A DNA stretch of 64,000 nucleotides. It comes from Nitrospinaceae bacterium. Its GTDB lineage: Bacteria > Nitrospinota > Nitrospinia > Nitrospinales > Nitrospinaceae. The translations under genes were made by a program, and so were the position numbers. The notes under the pieces were generated by a model that saw only the letters and a program-made list of their open reading frames with translations, had not been told where the DNA came from and did no database searches. Positions 52,751 to 61,238 of the stretch are shown here, piece after piece. The DNA is taken from NCBI GenBank assembly GCA_028278405.1, contig JANQEK010000014.1:1-64000 (forward strand). The letters are read 5' to 3'. Each line of letters starts with the position of its first letter. The first letter of the stretch is position 1.

Positions 52751-52864
52751 CCAATGAACTCCGAGCTCTATTGATATTGATGGATTATTCCGCAAAGTCG
52801 GTCAATGTAGCCAAACTCAGACGCGTTGTCAAGATATGTGAGGGTCCCTGAGAAAAGTTTCAGA

Positions 52865-53290
52865 TTAATCTGTAGAGGCGCCCGCGGTTTCCTCATCTAC
52901 CTCTTCGGTATCCGCCTCATCATCGCTCTCATCCTCCTCGACAACAAGATCGGCTGTCTTTTGTGAATATCTCAGGTACTTGATGATTTCAGTAATTTCT
53001 TCGGCGTTTACGTTGCTTTTTTGCGGAGGCATTTTGTCTGTTCCGTTGAGAATTGTCTCTCGGATTTCATCATTGGAGAATTCTTTTTCAATATAGTCGG
53101 TATCAATCAAACGCGGAGCTTTGGACTGCATACCCATAGCATCCGAGCCATGGCAGTTTGAGCAGACGCGATGAAAATATTCCTGGCCTTTTTTGAACTC
53201 CTGCGGTACTTCCTTGGTGGGTTGTGGGGAACAGGCGGCCACGCAAGATATCAGTGCTAAGAGAATGAAATTCCGCCAAGTGTTTCTCAT
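52865..53290 (-). CDS. monoheme cytochrome c lipoprotein with acidic tail
   Basis: Encodes 141 residues. A lipoprotein signal ends in SCVAAC (Cys20). The heme motif CSNCH is at 43-47 and the likely distal ligand is Met87 in GTDKMPP. The cytochrome fold ends with EEITEIIKYLRYS. After that comes a tail of about 25 residues rich in Asp and Glu (VVEEDESDDEADTEEVDEE). ATG 53290 is preferred to 53308 because AGGAAAG lies before it. The partner oxidoreductase is not nearby; the gene lies between tonB and dapL. Confidence 0.9.
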   Translation of the reverse strand: MRNTWRNFILLALISCVAACSPQPTKEVPQEFKKGQEYFHRVCSNCHGSDAMGMQSKAPRLIDTDYIEKEFSNDEIRETILNGTDKMPPQKSNVNAEEITEIIKYLRYSQKTADLVVEEDESDDEADTEEVDEETAGASTD

Positions 53291-53379
53291 TGATTCTTTC
53301 CTATTCATGTTGATGATTTCAGGTTGGTTTTTCCGGTCCGGAGGGTTGGAGCCGGATTGAGTAAAAAGATATTCTAATT

Positions 53380-54531
53380 CTATTTGAGTATAAAAGAAAT
53401 GGGAAGTTTGAATTGGTAGGTATCTGTTTTCAATTCGGCAGGAATTTCAGGGTAGGGGGCGGCCTGATGGACTGCGTCCAATGCCGCCTGATCCAGCAAT
53501 TTATGACCGGAAGTCTGGGCGAGATCGGCTCGCATTACTCCACCCGCTTTGTTCAATGTGAAAGTGACAACGGGTTGACCTTCCATTCCCCGGCGTCGCG
53601 CAATCCGTGGATAATATTTGGCGTCAGCGATCTGTTGACGAACCTTGCCGGCAAACAATCCGCGCACAACATTTAGGTCTTCCCCCAAACCGTCATGAGA
53701 GTCCGGTAGACCTTGGGGTGATTTTCGGGGAAGAGCCGCCACCCTGGTTCTGGGATTGAGGGAAGGTGTAAAAGCCTGGGTTACCATTTGGGCCGTGGGA
53801 GAAACGGGTGTCGGAATAGTGGTTTTGGAAAGTGACGGGCCGGGTCGTCGGTGAATGCTATCCGATACATTTTTTGGAGATACCAGGGAGATAGCGGTTC
53901 GAGAAACTGTGGCTGCAGTATTTGAGAAATCGCTTGGTTGGGACAGCTGTCTGTGCTGAATCACCTTTCGTTGACCAGAGACGTGGATATGTGCCGGTTG
54001 TGTCGGTCGAGCCGACTTTGTTGCAGATACGTTGAGAGTTGGCGATGGCCGAACATTAACTCCGTGGCTGGACTCAGGTCTTCGTGTGTCTGCTTCCATT
54101 GATCGGACAACCTGAGGTTTGATGTTTTCATTAGATAGAAATGTGCGCTGAATCCTGCGCGCTTTAGATTGTAATTTGCGAGATGCCATGGATGGCTTTG
54201 TCCATGACTCAGGGAGTGACGCAGGATTTTCGGAAGATGGAGTGTGGCGTGCCGTCAGGGTGGGAATGGAAGGAGAAGAGACACTCATGGGTTGAGCGGG
54301 AGAGAAATAAGCTGTTTTCTTCAGAATGGGTTTTGGCGAGTTCTTTTCAATTTTGGCATCCGGCAATATCTTAACTTTTACTATCCTCTGTTGGTTCTTT
54401 GGAACGGAATCCCAGCTCCACTGCCAGGATGAATACAGCGCAAAGAATCCCGCATGCAGGGCCAGCGAACCCGTAAAAGCGAGATAGCCCAGAGTTTTTC
54501 CCGGTAATTTGGATGTTGAAATCAAGTTCAT
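53380..54531 (-). CDS. tonB: TonB-family energy transducer
   Basis: Encodes 383 residues. One N-terminal membrane span (about 12-34, LGYLAFTGSLALHAGFFALYSSW) is followed by a long Pro/Ser/Thr-rich periplasmic region (about 50-285) and the TonB C-terminal domain (about 290-383; YYPRIARRRGMEGQPVVTFTLNKAGGVMRADLAQTSGHKLLDQAALDAV). It carries energy from ExbBD to outer-membrane receptors, here most likely BtuB, whose gene is 43 bases upstream. exbB and exbD are not in the window. A hairpin with T residues lies between btuB and this gene, so it may get less transcript than btuB. Confidence 0.92.
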   Translation of the reverse strand: MNLISTSKLPGKTLGYLAFTGSLALHAGFFALYSSWQWSWDSVPKNQQRIVKVKILPDAKIEKNSPKPILKKTAYFSPAQPMSVSSPSIPTLTARHTPSSENPASLPESWTKPSMASRKLQSKARRIQRTFLSNENIKPQVVRSMEADTRRPESSHGVNVRPSPTLNVSATKSARPTQPAHIHVSGQRKVIQHRQLSQPSDFSNTAATVSRTAISLVSPKNVSDSIHRRPGPSLSKTTIPTPVSPTAQMVTQAFTPSLNPRTRVAALPRKSPQGLPDSHDGLGEDLNVVRGLFAGKVRQQIADAKYYPRIARRRGMEGQPVVTFTLNKAGGVMRADLAQTSGHKLLDQAALDAVHQAAPYPEIPAELKTDTYQFKLPISFILK

Positions 54532-54535
54532 ATTA

Positions 54536-54562
54536 AAAAGTAGGAGGAGGCGAACCTCCTCC
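54536..54562 (-). terminator. hairpin with T-run between btuB and tonB
   Basis: GGAGGAGG and CCTCCTCC (54543-54550 and 54555-54562) form an 8-bp stem with a TTCG loop on the minus strand, followed by TACTTTTT. It lies within the 43 bases between the two genes and is probably a partial terminator; it also covers the only GGAGG near the tonB start. Confidence 0.65.
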
Positions 54563-54574
54563 CGTTGACATTAA

Positions 54575-56461
54575 TTAAAAGGTGAATACAAATCCTGCGT
54601 AAGCGGAAATGCCTGCAGTGCCCAGACGAAAGGGTTCTTCGTATTCCTTGTCTAATAAATTTTCACCTCGCAGCGTGAGCTTGATGCATTTGTTGACTTG
54701 ATAACTGATCGCTGCGCGAACGAGCGCGCGTCCTCCGACGCGACTGGGGCTGAATGTGCCAACAGTTGCCTGATCCAAGGCACTTCGGTAACTAACCGTG
54801 ACAATAGAATCCAGCTTCTTATCCCAGTTATGGTGCAGGCTGACCGAAAAAATATTCTTGGGACGACGACGCAGAGTGGAGCCGTCACTGTCATCTACCG
54901 CATTGTTCCATGTATGTGTGGCGGTGATATCCAGATTGTCCAAAATCTTAAAATTTAAGAAGTTTTCGAATCCCTCGGAGGAAGCATTTCCGACATTTCG
55001 AGCTTGAGAGATAAAAGGTACAAAGCTGATTGTGACTCCCTCAATCAGGTCCTTATAATTAACATTAAAATAAGTGGACCCGAAGGACAGGCGTCCTGAC
55101 AACAAGCTGAATTCAATACCGAATTCTCGGCTTTCACTCTCTTCAGAACGTATATTGGGATTTCCAAAGTTTGGAAATATGAGTTGATTGATGGACGGTG
55201 CCCGGAACCCGGTTGCGTAGTTGGCGCGAAGTTTGATGTCGACGGAATCAGTTTTTATTTTATAGGCCCCTTCGAATTTGTAAGTGAGTTTGTTATTGAA
55301 TCGTGTGTTAAAGTCCTGACGAAATCCAGCAGTTAGATACAAAGAGTCAAAAAATGTTGCATTGGTTTGCAGGTAATATCCCTGGCTCTCATTTGCAAAC
55401 TCAAAGAAAAAAGGCGGGTCTGCGAATACGCTTGGCCCAGAGTTATTCTTGCCGCTGGTTTTTTGATATTCAAATCCGAAAACGGCCGAAATAAATTTAT
55501 TGAAAGTCACGTTGTTCTGAATGTCTACGGTGGAGTTCCAGCTGGTGATGTCGGAGTTTGCGAAGGATAGGTCTGTAGTAATTATATTATCGTAGTAGTA
55601 GTTGAAGTTAATTTTTGCATCCCACCACTCAGTAATCGATTTCTGTAAGGGTATAGCAAAATAAAATGTCTCGTTACTGGAATTGTTGCCGATAAGATCC
55701 GAAGTGAATGCATCAAAGTCGGTTTTGGCATGGGTATATCGTGTGATAAATTCAACCCGTGCATCATCCAAGAAATTGTAACCTGCGCGGGTTGAAAGGG
55801 TGGTATTGCCATAACCATCTTTTTCCGTGGCTCCCCGGTCCTTGTTAAAAGCAGAAAAACCGTCACTATCAGTTCGGGAAGCGGTAAGTGCATAATCGAA
55901 GTTGTTAATTCCTCCAGAGCTGGAAAAGGTTTCCTTGAATGTGGCGAAACTTCCCCCTTCAAAAGCCAGTGAATGCGTCGGTTTTCCCTTACCTCTTTTG
56001 GTGACGATATTGACCACTCCGCCTACGGCATCGGCTCCCCACAAGGTGCTCTGTGGGCCGCGGAGAATTTCAATGCGCTCTATGTTATCCATCTGAAGAT
56101 GTTGAAAGTTGAATGAGCCTAACGTATTGGATTTGACCTGGACCCCATCGATCAAAACCAGGGTAGATTGTGCATTCGCACCTCGCATGAACAAGGTTGA
56201 AGTAGCTCCGAGACGTCCCGGAGTAACGATGTTAAGTCCCATTTGTTCTCTTAGGATATCCTTCACCTGCATGTGTTGTTTTTGCTTGATTTCTTCCTGA
56301 GTGATGACAGTCAGGTTAGAAGCAGGATTGTCTTCTTCGATGGAAGTCCGCGTCGCAGTGATTTCAATCGTCTTGAGTTCTTCCTCATTATCCTCAGCCA
56401 GTGTGGATATGGGTAACAGCAACATACAGATCACGAGTAATAGTATTTGAGCAGTTTTCAT
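54575..56461 (-). CDS. btuB: TonB-dependent cobalamin receptor BtuB
   Basis: Encodes 628 residues. A signal peptide ends near LAED. The TonB box is KTIEITATR. The plug has NIVTPGRLGATSTLFMRGANAQSTLVLIDGVQVKSNTLGSFNFQHLQMDNIERIEILRGPQSTLWGADAVGGVVNIVT split over several conserved segments typical of BtuB, and the barrel ends YAGFVFTF with a terminal Phe. It moves cobalamins across the outer membrane. A cobalamin riboswitch in its leader confirms the assignment. AAGGAAATTC precedes the ATG at 56461, close to the riboswitch end. Confidence 0.95.
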   Translation of the reverse strand: MKTAQILLLVICMLLLPISTLAEDNEEELKTIEITATRTSIEEDNPASNLTVITQEEIKQKQHMQVKDILREQMGLNIVTPGRLGATSTLFMRGANAQSTLVLIDGVQVKSNTLGSFNFQHLQMDNIERIEILRGPQSTLWGADAVGGVVNIVTKRGKGKPTHSLAFEGGSFATFKETFSSSGGINNFDYALTASRTDSDGFSAFNKDRGATEKDGYGNTTLSTRAGYNFLDDARVEFITRYTHAKTDFDAFTSDLIGNNSSNETFYFAIPLQKSITEWWDAKINFNYYYDNIITTDLSFANSDITSWNSTVDIQNNVTFNKFISAVFGFEYQKTSGKNNSGPSVFADPPFFFEFANESQGYYLQTNATFFDSLYLTAGFRQDFNTRFNNKLTYKFEGAYKIKTDSVDIKLRANYATGFRAPSINQLIFPNFGNPNIRSEESESREFGIEFSLLSGRLSFGSTYFNVNYKDLIEGVTISFVPFISQARNVGNASSEGFENFLNFKILDNLDITATHTWNNAVDDSDGSTLRRRPKNIFSVSLHHNWDKKLDSIVTVSYRSALDQATVGTFSPSRVGGRALVRAAISYQVNKCIKLTLRGENLLDKEYEEPFRLGTAGISAYAGFVFTF

Positions 56462-56499
56462 GAATTTCCTTTCTCTCGAAGGATGATGAAAGATATCCC

Positions 56500-56632
56500 G
56501 GATCAGGTTTCCTGACTTGGGGCGACCTACTCACCGTGCCTTCCCGTCCATGCGGACAGTGGCCAACTACGGCTTTCGTTCCCTTCACAGTTGCGGGACA
56601 GTGCCGGATTTTCACCGCGCTTCCCTGTTTCC
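56500..56632 (-). promoter_or_regulatory. cobalamin riboswitch upstream of btuB
   Basis: On the minus strand: ACAGGGAAGCGCGGTG, AATCCGGCACTGTCCCGCAACTGTGA, the B12 box GCCACTG...GGGAAGG, and AAGTCAGGAAACCT. It starts only about 20 bases after the stop of cobQ. No terminator hairpin lies between it and the btuB ribosome binding site, so it more likely blocks translation than transcription. I find no TTGACA-type promoter directly upstream; the transcript may begin inside cobQ or come through from btuF. Confidence 0.96.
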
Positions 56633-56649
56633 GGAAATTAAATTGTGGC

Positions 56650-58158
56650 TTAATTCAAGCCGATAATATGTTTTACCTCACTTATATTGATAGATTGTGT
56701 GATCAAATCCGCCAGCCGGTCCAATTGTCGGGAGCGAAACTCCCGGTAGCTGAATTTTTCTTCCGGTTGCGGTAGATTTCTTTTTTGACGTACGAAATTC
56801 AGAAATGCCTCTCGTATGGGATCGTTATCCAGAAACCCGTGCAAATAGGTTCCTATGACGTTTCCCTGTTCATTGCACAGCCCAAGACTGTAAGGACACT
56901 CGCCATTGACCGACCGGAACAGGAGAGGATACTCTTTTTGGAATTGCGTTCGACCGGAATGTATTTCGTAGCCGTCCACCTCCAACCCCGGCTCAAAAAC
57001 AGAAGAGGGGAGTGTGGGGAGTATCCTCCGCCGGGTAATTTTTTCCTGCTCCATGATCGTGGTGGCTTGTATAAAATCGAGTCCCGGTATCTCTTCGATG
57101 GTACTTTCAACATGGTCTGGGTCAGACAGACGCGTTCCCAGCATTTGGAATCCTCCGCAGACGCCCAGAATCAATCCGTTTTCCTTATGGAAACGCTTGA
57201 TATATTGATCCCAACCCATTTCAATCATAAACTGCATGTCATCGATGGTGTTCTTGGTGCCGGGAAGAATCAGGAGATCCGGGGAACCCGCCTGTACCGG
57301 GCTGCGGACATAACGAACCGCCACTCCGGGATCGGAGACCAGCGGTGAAAAATCCGTGAAGTTTGCGATGTGGGGTAGTTGTACGATGGCTGCATCCACC
57401 ACACCCTGTGTACTGCTTGTCAGAGGGGAGTTGTGATGAGGAATAGCATCCTCTTCATCGACGAACAATTCTGCATCGAAGGGAATGACGCCCAAGACCG
57501 GTTTGCCCGTCATTTTTTCAAATTGGGTGATGCCGGGTTTCAATAGATCGATGTCACCGCGGAACTGGTTGATGATAAATCCGCGTACCCGTTGTTGTTC
57601 TGATGGAGACAGCAAGTCCAGGGTTCCTTTCATCCAGGCAAACACGCCTCCTCGATCAATATCACCGACGATCACAACCGGCGCATCGGCCATTTCTGCC
57701 ATCGCCATGTTGACCATGTCGTGTTGGCGCAGGTTGATTTCCGCTGGTGACCCGGCACCTTCCATGATGATGAGTTCGTATTTACTTTTTAAGGTATCGA
57801 AAGCCTGTTCAACCTCCTTCACGTAATTGGGTCGATTCGCGTAATAATCCTTGGCATTGCGCTGACCCATCACCTTACCCATGACGATGATCTGCGAGTT
57901 GTTATCCGCGCTGGGTTTGAGCAGGATAGGGTTCATGGTGACATGCGGCGCAATACCACAGGCCTCAGCCTGATAAACCTGGGCGCGACCGATTTCTCCA
58001 CCCTCTTCAGTCACATATGAATTCAAAGACATGTTCTGTGCTTTAAACGGGGCCACTTTATGGCCTTCGCGGTAAAAAGCGCGGCACAGGGCAGCGGTGA
58101 TGATACTTTTCCCTACACCGGAGCCGGTGCCCTGGATCATCAATGTTCTGGCGCTCAT
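56650..58158 (-). CDS. cobQ: cobyric acid synthase (adenosylcobyrate amidotransferase)
   Basis: Amidates four side chains of adenosylcobyrinic acid a,c-diamide with glutamine and ATP. The 502 residues have the N-terminal ATP-binding part (MIQGTGSGVGKS, APFKAQNMSLNSYVTEEGGEIGRAQ, EGAGSPAEINL, GDIDRGG) and a glutamine amidotransferase domain with the nucleophile Cys in GVCGGFQMLG and the His in GTYLHGFLDN. All parts are intact. Its start overlaps btuC by 4 bases. It gives the product to which CbiB adds aminopropanol. Confidence 0.96.
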   Translation of the reverse strand: MSARTLMIQGTGSGVGKSIITAALCRAFYREGHKVAPFKAQNMSLNSYVTEEGGEIGRAQVYQAEACGIAPHVTMNPILLKPSADNNSQIIVMGKVMGQRNAKDYYANRPNYVKEVEQAFDTLKSKYELIIMEGAGSPAEINLRQHDMVNMAMAEMADAPVVIVGDIDRGGVFAWMKGTLDLLSPSEQQRVRGFIINQFRGDIDLLKPGITQFEKMTGKPVLGVIPFDAELFVDEEDAIPHHNSPLTSSTQGVVDAAIVQLPHIANFTDFSPLVSDPGVAVRYVRSPVQAGSPDLLILPGTKNTIDDMQFMIEMGWDQYIKRFHKENGLILGVCGGFQMLGTRLSDPDHVESTIEEIPGLDFIQATTIMEQEKITRRRILPTLPSSVFEPGLEVDGYEIHSGRTQFQKEYPLLFRSVNGECPYSLGLCNEQGNVIGTYLHGFLDNDPIREAFLNFVRQKRNLPQPEEKFSYREFRSRQLDRLADLITQSINISEVKHIIGLN

Positions 58159-59192
58159 ACTTTCCCCCGCTTATGTTGCCGCTTCAACAGCCAGACGAAA
58201 AACGGACCTCCCAACATGGCGGTAATCACTCCCACCGGAATCTCGGCCGGTGCGATCAGGGTGCGTCCTACGGTATCGCACAGGATCAGAAAGCTGGCAC
58301 CGAAGAACATGGAGCCGGGAATCAGCAACCGCAAATCCGGGCCCACAAGGAGACGTACGATATGCGGCACAATCAGTCCGACAAATCCGATGGGACCACT
58401 GATAGCGACTACCGTGCCGGTGATCAACGAGGCCAGGATAAAGCCGATTTTCTGGGTCCGCACCACATCCACTCCACGACTCATGGCCGATTGCACCCCG
58501 GCGCTGATCAAGTTTAAATCGCGCGATACGTAGATAAGGCCACCAATGCCCAAGACCAATAGCGGGCAAATGGACCATACGGTCTGATAATCGGTGATGT
58601 CCAGGCCGCCCATCAGCCATCGGACGATTTGAAACGACTGTGTGAAGTCTGACATGTAGTGGATGAACATAACCATGGACGCGAAAAAGAAATTAGCTGT
58701 AACGCCTGCAAGCAAAAGGATGGAGGTTGGAAAATCGCCATGCCGGGTTTTAACCAGACCGAATACCAGATACATGGTTCCCAGGGCTCCTGCGAATGCG
58801 GCAATAGACAGTGTGGAAATTCCCAAGAACGTAAAGTTCAGGTTGAGGCTGATGGCAATCACCGCTCCAAATGAGGCGCCACTGGAAACGCCCAGGGTAA
58901 ACGGTGCGGCAAGGTCGTTGCGCAGAAGGGCTTGAAACACCGCGCCGGTGACAGAAAGGGCTGCGCCGGTGACCGCTCCCAGAAATATCCGCGGAAGACG
59001 GGCCAGGAACAGGATGTTGGCATCCACATTGTCTGCAGCATCGATTCCGCCTGACAAGGCTTTGCCGAGATCGATCGAAGTGGGACCGATCAATGGCGTA
59101 ATAATCAGTGTCGCCAGAAATATCAAAAAGAACACGCCGATGCCTGTGGCGAATTTTCGGGAGCTCATGATTGAGGGATTGAATTCACTCAT
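58155..59192 (-). CDS. btuC: cobalamin ABC transporter permease (FecCD family)
   Basis: Encodes 345 residues with about nine to ten membrane spans and the FecCD signatures LARLPRIFLGAVTGAALSVTGAVFQALLRNDLAAPFTLGVSSGASFGA and GPIGFVGLIVPHIVRLLVG (each shown here in part as family landmarks). It forms the inner-membrane channel for vitamin B12 with the ATPase and binding protein encoded next to it. Starts and stops overlap by 4 bases with both the ATPase gene and cobQ. The assignment to cobalamin rests on the riboswitch and on cobQ. Confidence 0.92.
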   Translation of the reverse strand: MSEFNPSIMSSRKFATGIGVFFLIFLATLIITPLIGPTSIDLGKALSGGIDAADNVDANILFLARLPRIFLGAVTGAALSVTGAVFQALLRNDLAAPFTLGVSSGASFGAVIAISLNLNFTFLGISTLSIAAFAGALGTMYLVFGLVKTRHGDFPTSILLLAGVTANFFFASMVMFIHYMSDFTQSFQIVRWLMGGLDITDYQTVWSICPLLVLGIGGLIYVSRDLNLISAGVQSAMSRGVDVVRTQKIGFILASLITGTVVAISGPIGFVGLIVPHIVRLLVGPDLRLLIPGSMFFGASFLILCDTVGRTLIAPAEIPVGVITAMLGGPFFVWLLKRQHKRGKV

Positions 59193-59992
59193 AATCGCTC
59201 CGGCACCACTAGTAGACTGCCATCCTCATCATCTTTGAAAATTTTTACTTTCACTTCGTAAACTTCTTCGAGGATTTCCTTTTGAAGGACTTCAGCGGGC
59301 GGTCCTTCGCAAAAGACCTGTCCTTCCTTCAGAAGAACCAGCCGTTTGCAGAATTTCGAAGCCAAATGTAAATCGTGCATGGCCAGAATAAGAGATTTAT
59401 TTTCCCGCTCATTCAGTTGTCTTAAAATATTCAGGATCTCGATTTGATATTTGATGTCCAGCGCCGAGGTGGGTTCGTCGAGAAGCATCACCTCCGGTTT
59501 TTGAGATATAGCGCTGGCGATCATGACTCTCTGTTTTTCACCGCCGCTGATCTCATTGAAACTCCGATCGGCGAATTCCAGAACCTGAGTTTGCTTCATG
59601 GCGGCCTGTGCGATCTGGTAATCGTCTTCTCCTTCAAACGATAGAGGCGAAAGGTAAGGGTGACGTCCCATCAGCACGATATCGATCACTTTGAAAGAAA
59701 AAGCTATCTGCTTTTCTTGTGGAATCCAGGCAATGGAGATGGCCAGGTCCTTTTTTCTGTAACGGTTCAACTCACGATTTTTGAAAAAGACTGTTTCTGA
59801 GGGGGAGGGCAAGATGCCTCCGATCAATTTGAGCAGGGTGGATTTGCCGGAGCCGTTGGGTCCGATGACACCCGTGAATTCACCCGCCTGGAAGTTGAGA
59901 GAAACGTCCCTAAGAACCGGATCTTCCGCATAAGCGAAAGTCAGTCCTTTGGTTGCGATCATGGCGGATGATGTGTGGGTTGCTGTGGTCAT
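59189..59992 (-). CDS. btuD: cobalamin ABC transporter ATPase
   Basis: Encodes 267 residues. Walker A GPNGSGKSTLLK, Q-loop PQEKQIAFSF, signature NEISGGEKQRVMIASA, Walker B EVMLLDEPTSALD and the switch His in LAMHDLHLASKF are all present. It powers the BtuC channel. The ATG at 59992 lies 4 bases after the btuF stop and is preferred; a TTG at 60007 inside btuF would add five residues. Its end overlaps btuC by 4 bases. Confidence 0.92.
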   Translation of the reverse strand: MTTATHTSSAMIATKGLTFAYAEDPVLRDVSLNFQAGEFTGVIGPNGSGKSTLLKLIGGILPSPSETVFFKNRELNRYRKKDLAISIAWIPQEKQIAFSFKVIDIVLMGRHPYLSPLSFEGEDDYQIAQAAMKQTQVLEFADRSFNEISGGEKQRVMIASAISQKPEVMLLDEPTSALDIKYQIEILNILRQLNERENKSLILAMHDLHLASKFCKRLVLLKEGQVFCEGPPAEVLQKEILEEVYEVKVKIFKDDEDGSLLVVPERL

Positions 59993-59996
59993 TGCC

Positions 59997-60902
59997 TCAA
60001 TTCTCAAACGCTTCCGGATGAATTGCCCGGGTGAAGTGATCCAGAATATTCAGGAACCGGGGGCCTGGAATGAGGATATAATCGGCTCCGATAAAATAGA
60101 TGGTTTTATTTTTGACGGCAGTCAATGTAGGGAAACGTTGCCATTGCTTGAGTTTTTCTATTTTCTCCTGGGGCGTGAAATCGGAGTGGGGACCGGCTTG
60201 GATGATGATCTCCGGTGAATGGCGTAAAATATATTCTTTTGAAATTTTTGGGTAGTTTATCGTGGGATCGGTGAGAACGTTTTCCCCGCCCGCAAGTTCT
60301 ATTAGTTCTCCGAGGAAGGTGCTTTTGCCGACAGCATACAACGCACCGTTGGGATCTCCGCCTTCGTTCAATAAGAGAAGGGTAGATTTCCTGGGAATTC
60401 CCTGAAGACGCGCTTTCTGGGTTTGGATTCCGGCTTTCAGTTTTTGAATAAGCGATTGGGCGGCAGTCTCGGCACCTAATTTCTTGCCAAAGATTTCTAT
60501 GGTTTCAAAAATATTTTCCAAGCGGTTCATGGAAATGGCGAGCGTTTGGATTCCCAGGTTTTGAGCATTGATCCGCAATTTATGGCTGTCGTCCTGATGG
60601 ATGATCAAGTCCGGCTTAAGCCGGATCCAGGCCTCGACACTGGGATTCAGCAGGCCGCCGATTTTGGGCCGTTCGCAGGCTTCCTTGGGATAAGAGCAGA
60701 AATCGGTGACGCCGACCACACGGTCTCCCACACCCAGGGCAAACAGGGTTTCGGTGATGGAGGGTGACATGGAAATGATGCGCTGAGGGTAGTGCTGAGC
60801 GGCCCATGAGCTATCCAGGCCGCAAACAATCCATGCGCAGAGGAAAAAAGCGATGCGTTTCAATATCCCCGGTGCCACGCGGGGAATGGAATGACCAACC
60901 AT
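59997..60902 (-). CDS. btuF: periplasmic cobalamin-binding protein
   Basis: Encodes 301 residues. A signal peptide ends near SSWAAQH. The type III substrate-binding fold follows: RIISMSPSITETLFALGVGDRVVGVTDFCSYP, then KIGGLLNPSVEAWIRLKPDLII, and TLLLLNEGGDPNGALYAVGKSTFLGELIELAGGENV. It captures cobalamin (or cobinamide) delivered by BtuB. AGGAG precedes the ATG at 60902. It is the first gene of btuF-btuD-btuC-cobQ, after a riboswitch and terminator. Confidence 0.92.
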   Translation of the reverse strand: MVGHSIPRVAPGILKRIAFFLCAWIVCGLDSSWAAQHYPQRIISMSPSITETLFALGVGDRVVGVTDFCSYPKEACERPKIGGLLNPSVEAWIRLKPDLIIHQDDSHKLRINAQNLGIQTLAISMNRLENIFETIEIFGKKLGAETAAQSLIQKLKAGIQTQKARLQGIPRKSTLLLLNEGGDPNGALYAVGKSTFLGELIELAGGENVLTDPTINYPKISKEYILRHSPEIIIQAGPHSDFTPQEKIEKLKQWQRFPTLTAVKNKTIYFIGADYILIPGPRFLNILDHFTRAIHPEAFEN

Positions 60903-60935
60903 GTATCTGACTCCTGCTCGGAGACCCGGAAGGCC

Positions 60936-60963
60936 AAAAAAAACCCTTTCCGGGAGGAAAGGG
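60936..60963 (-). terminator. riboswitch-controlled terminator before btuF
   Basis: On the minus strand CCCTTTCC, loop TCCC, GGAAAGGG and then eight T residues. It lies between the riboswitch and the btuF start and is the probable off-switch at high cobalamin. Confidence 0.95.
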
Positions 60964-61021
60964 GCTTTTCTTATGATTGCCCTCCACCTCTCAGGTTCCG
61001 AAGAGTGTGTGAAGCTGGTTC

Positions 61022-61155
61022 AGACAGGCTTTCTGGCTTCCGGATCGGCCTAATACCTGCGCCTTCCCGTTTCTTGGGAAACAGTGGCTTCAAGCAGGAT
61101 TCGTCCCCGGTTACAGCGGCGGGCCCGCGACGGATTCGCACCGTCTTTCCTCAAC
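61022..61155 (-). promoter_or_regulatory. cobalamin riboswitch upstream of btuF
   Basis: On the minus strand: GAGGAAAGACGGTGCGAATC, CGTCGCGGGCCCGCCG, CTGTAACCGG, the B12 box GCCACTG...GGGAAGG, and GGAAGCCAGAAAGCCTG. The core is very like the cobS riboswitch, and a strong terminator follows, so both work by attenuation. Confidence 0.97.
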
Positions 61156-61186
61156 ATCTGAACGCAGATCAGTTCAATTGGGAACC

Positions 61187-61214
61187 AGCATAGCAGAAGG
61201 CTTCGGGCTGTCAA
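61187..61214 (-). promoter_or_regulatory. promoter of the btuF-btuD-btuC-cobQ operon
   Basis: On the minus strand TTGACA (61209-61214), 16 bases, TATGCT (61187-61192). Both boxes and the spacer length equal those of the cobS operon promoter at 7589. The -35 lies only 25 bases after the stop of the esterase gene. Confidence 0.88.
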
Positions 61215-61238
61215 GATTTTTCGGGAATTTCGGGAGAG

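Noticed and set aside
56785-57348. 187-codon plus-strand frame opposite cobQ
   Set aside because: It is antisense to cobQ, whose motifs are complete.
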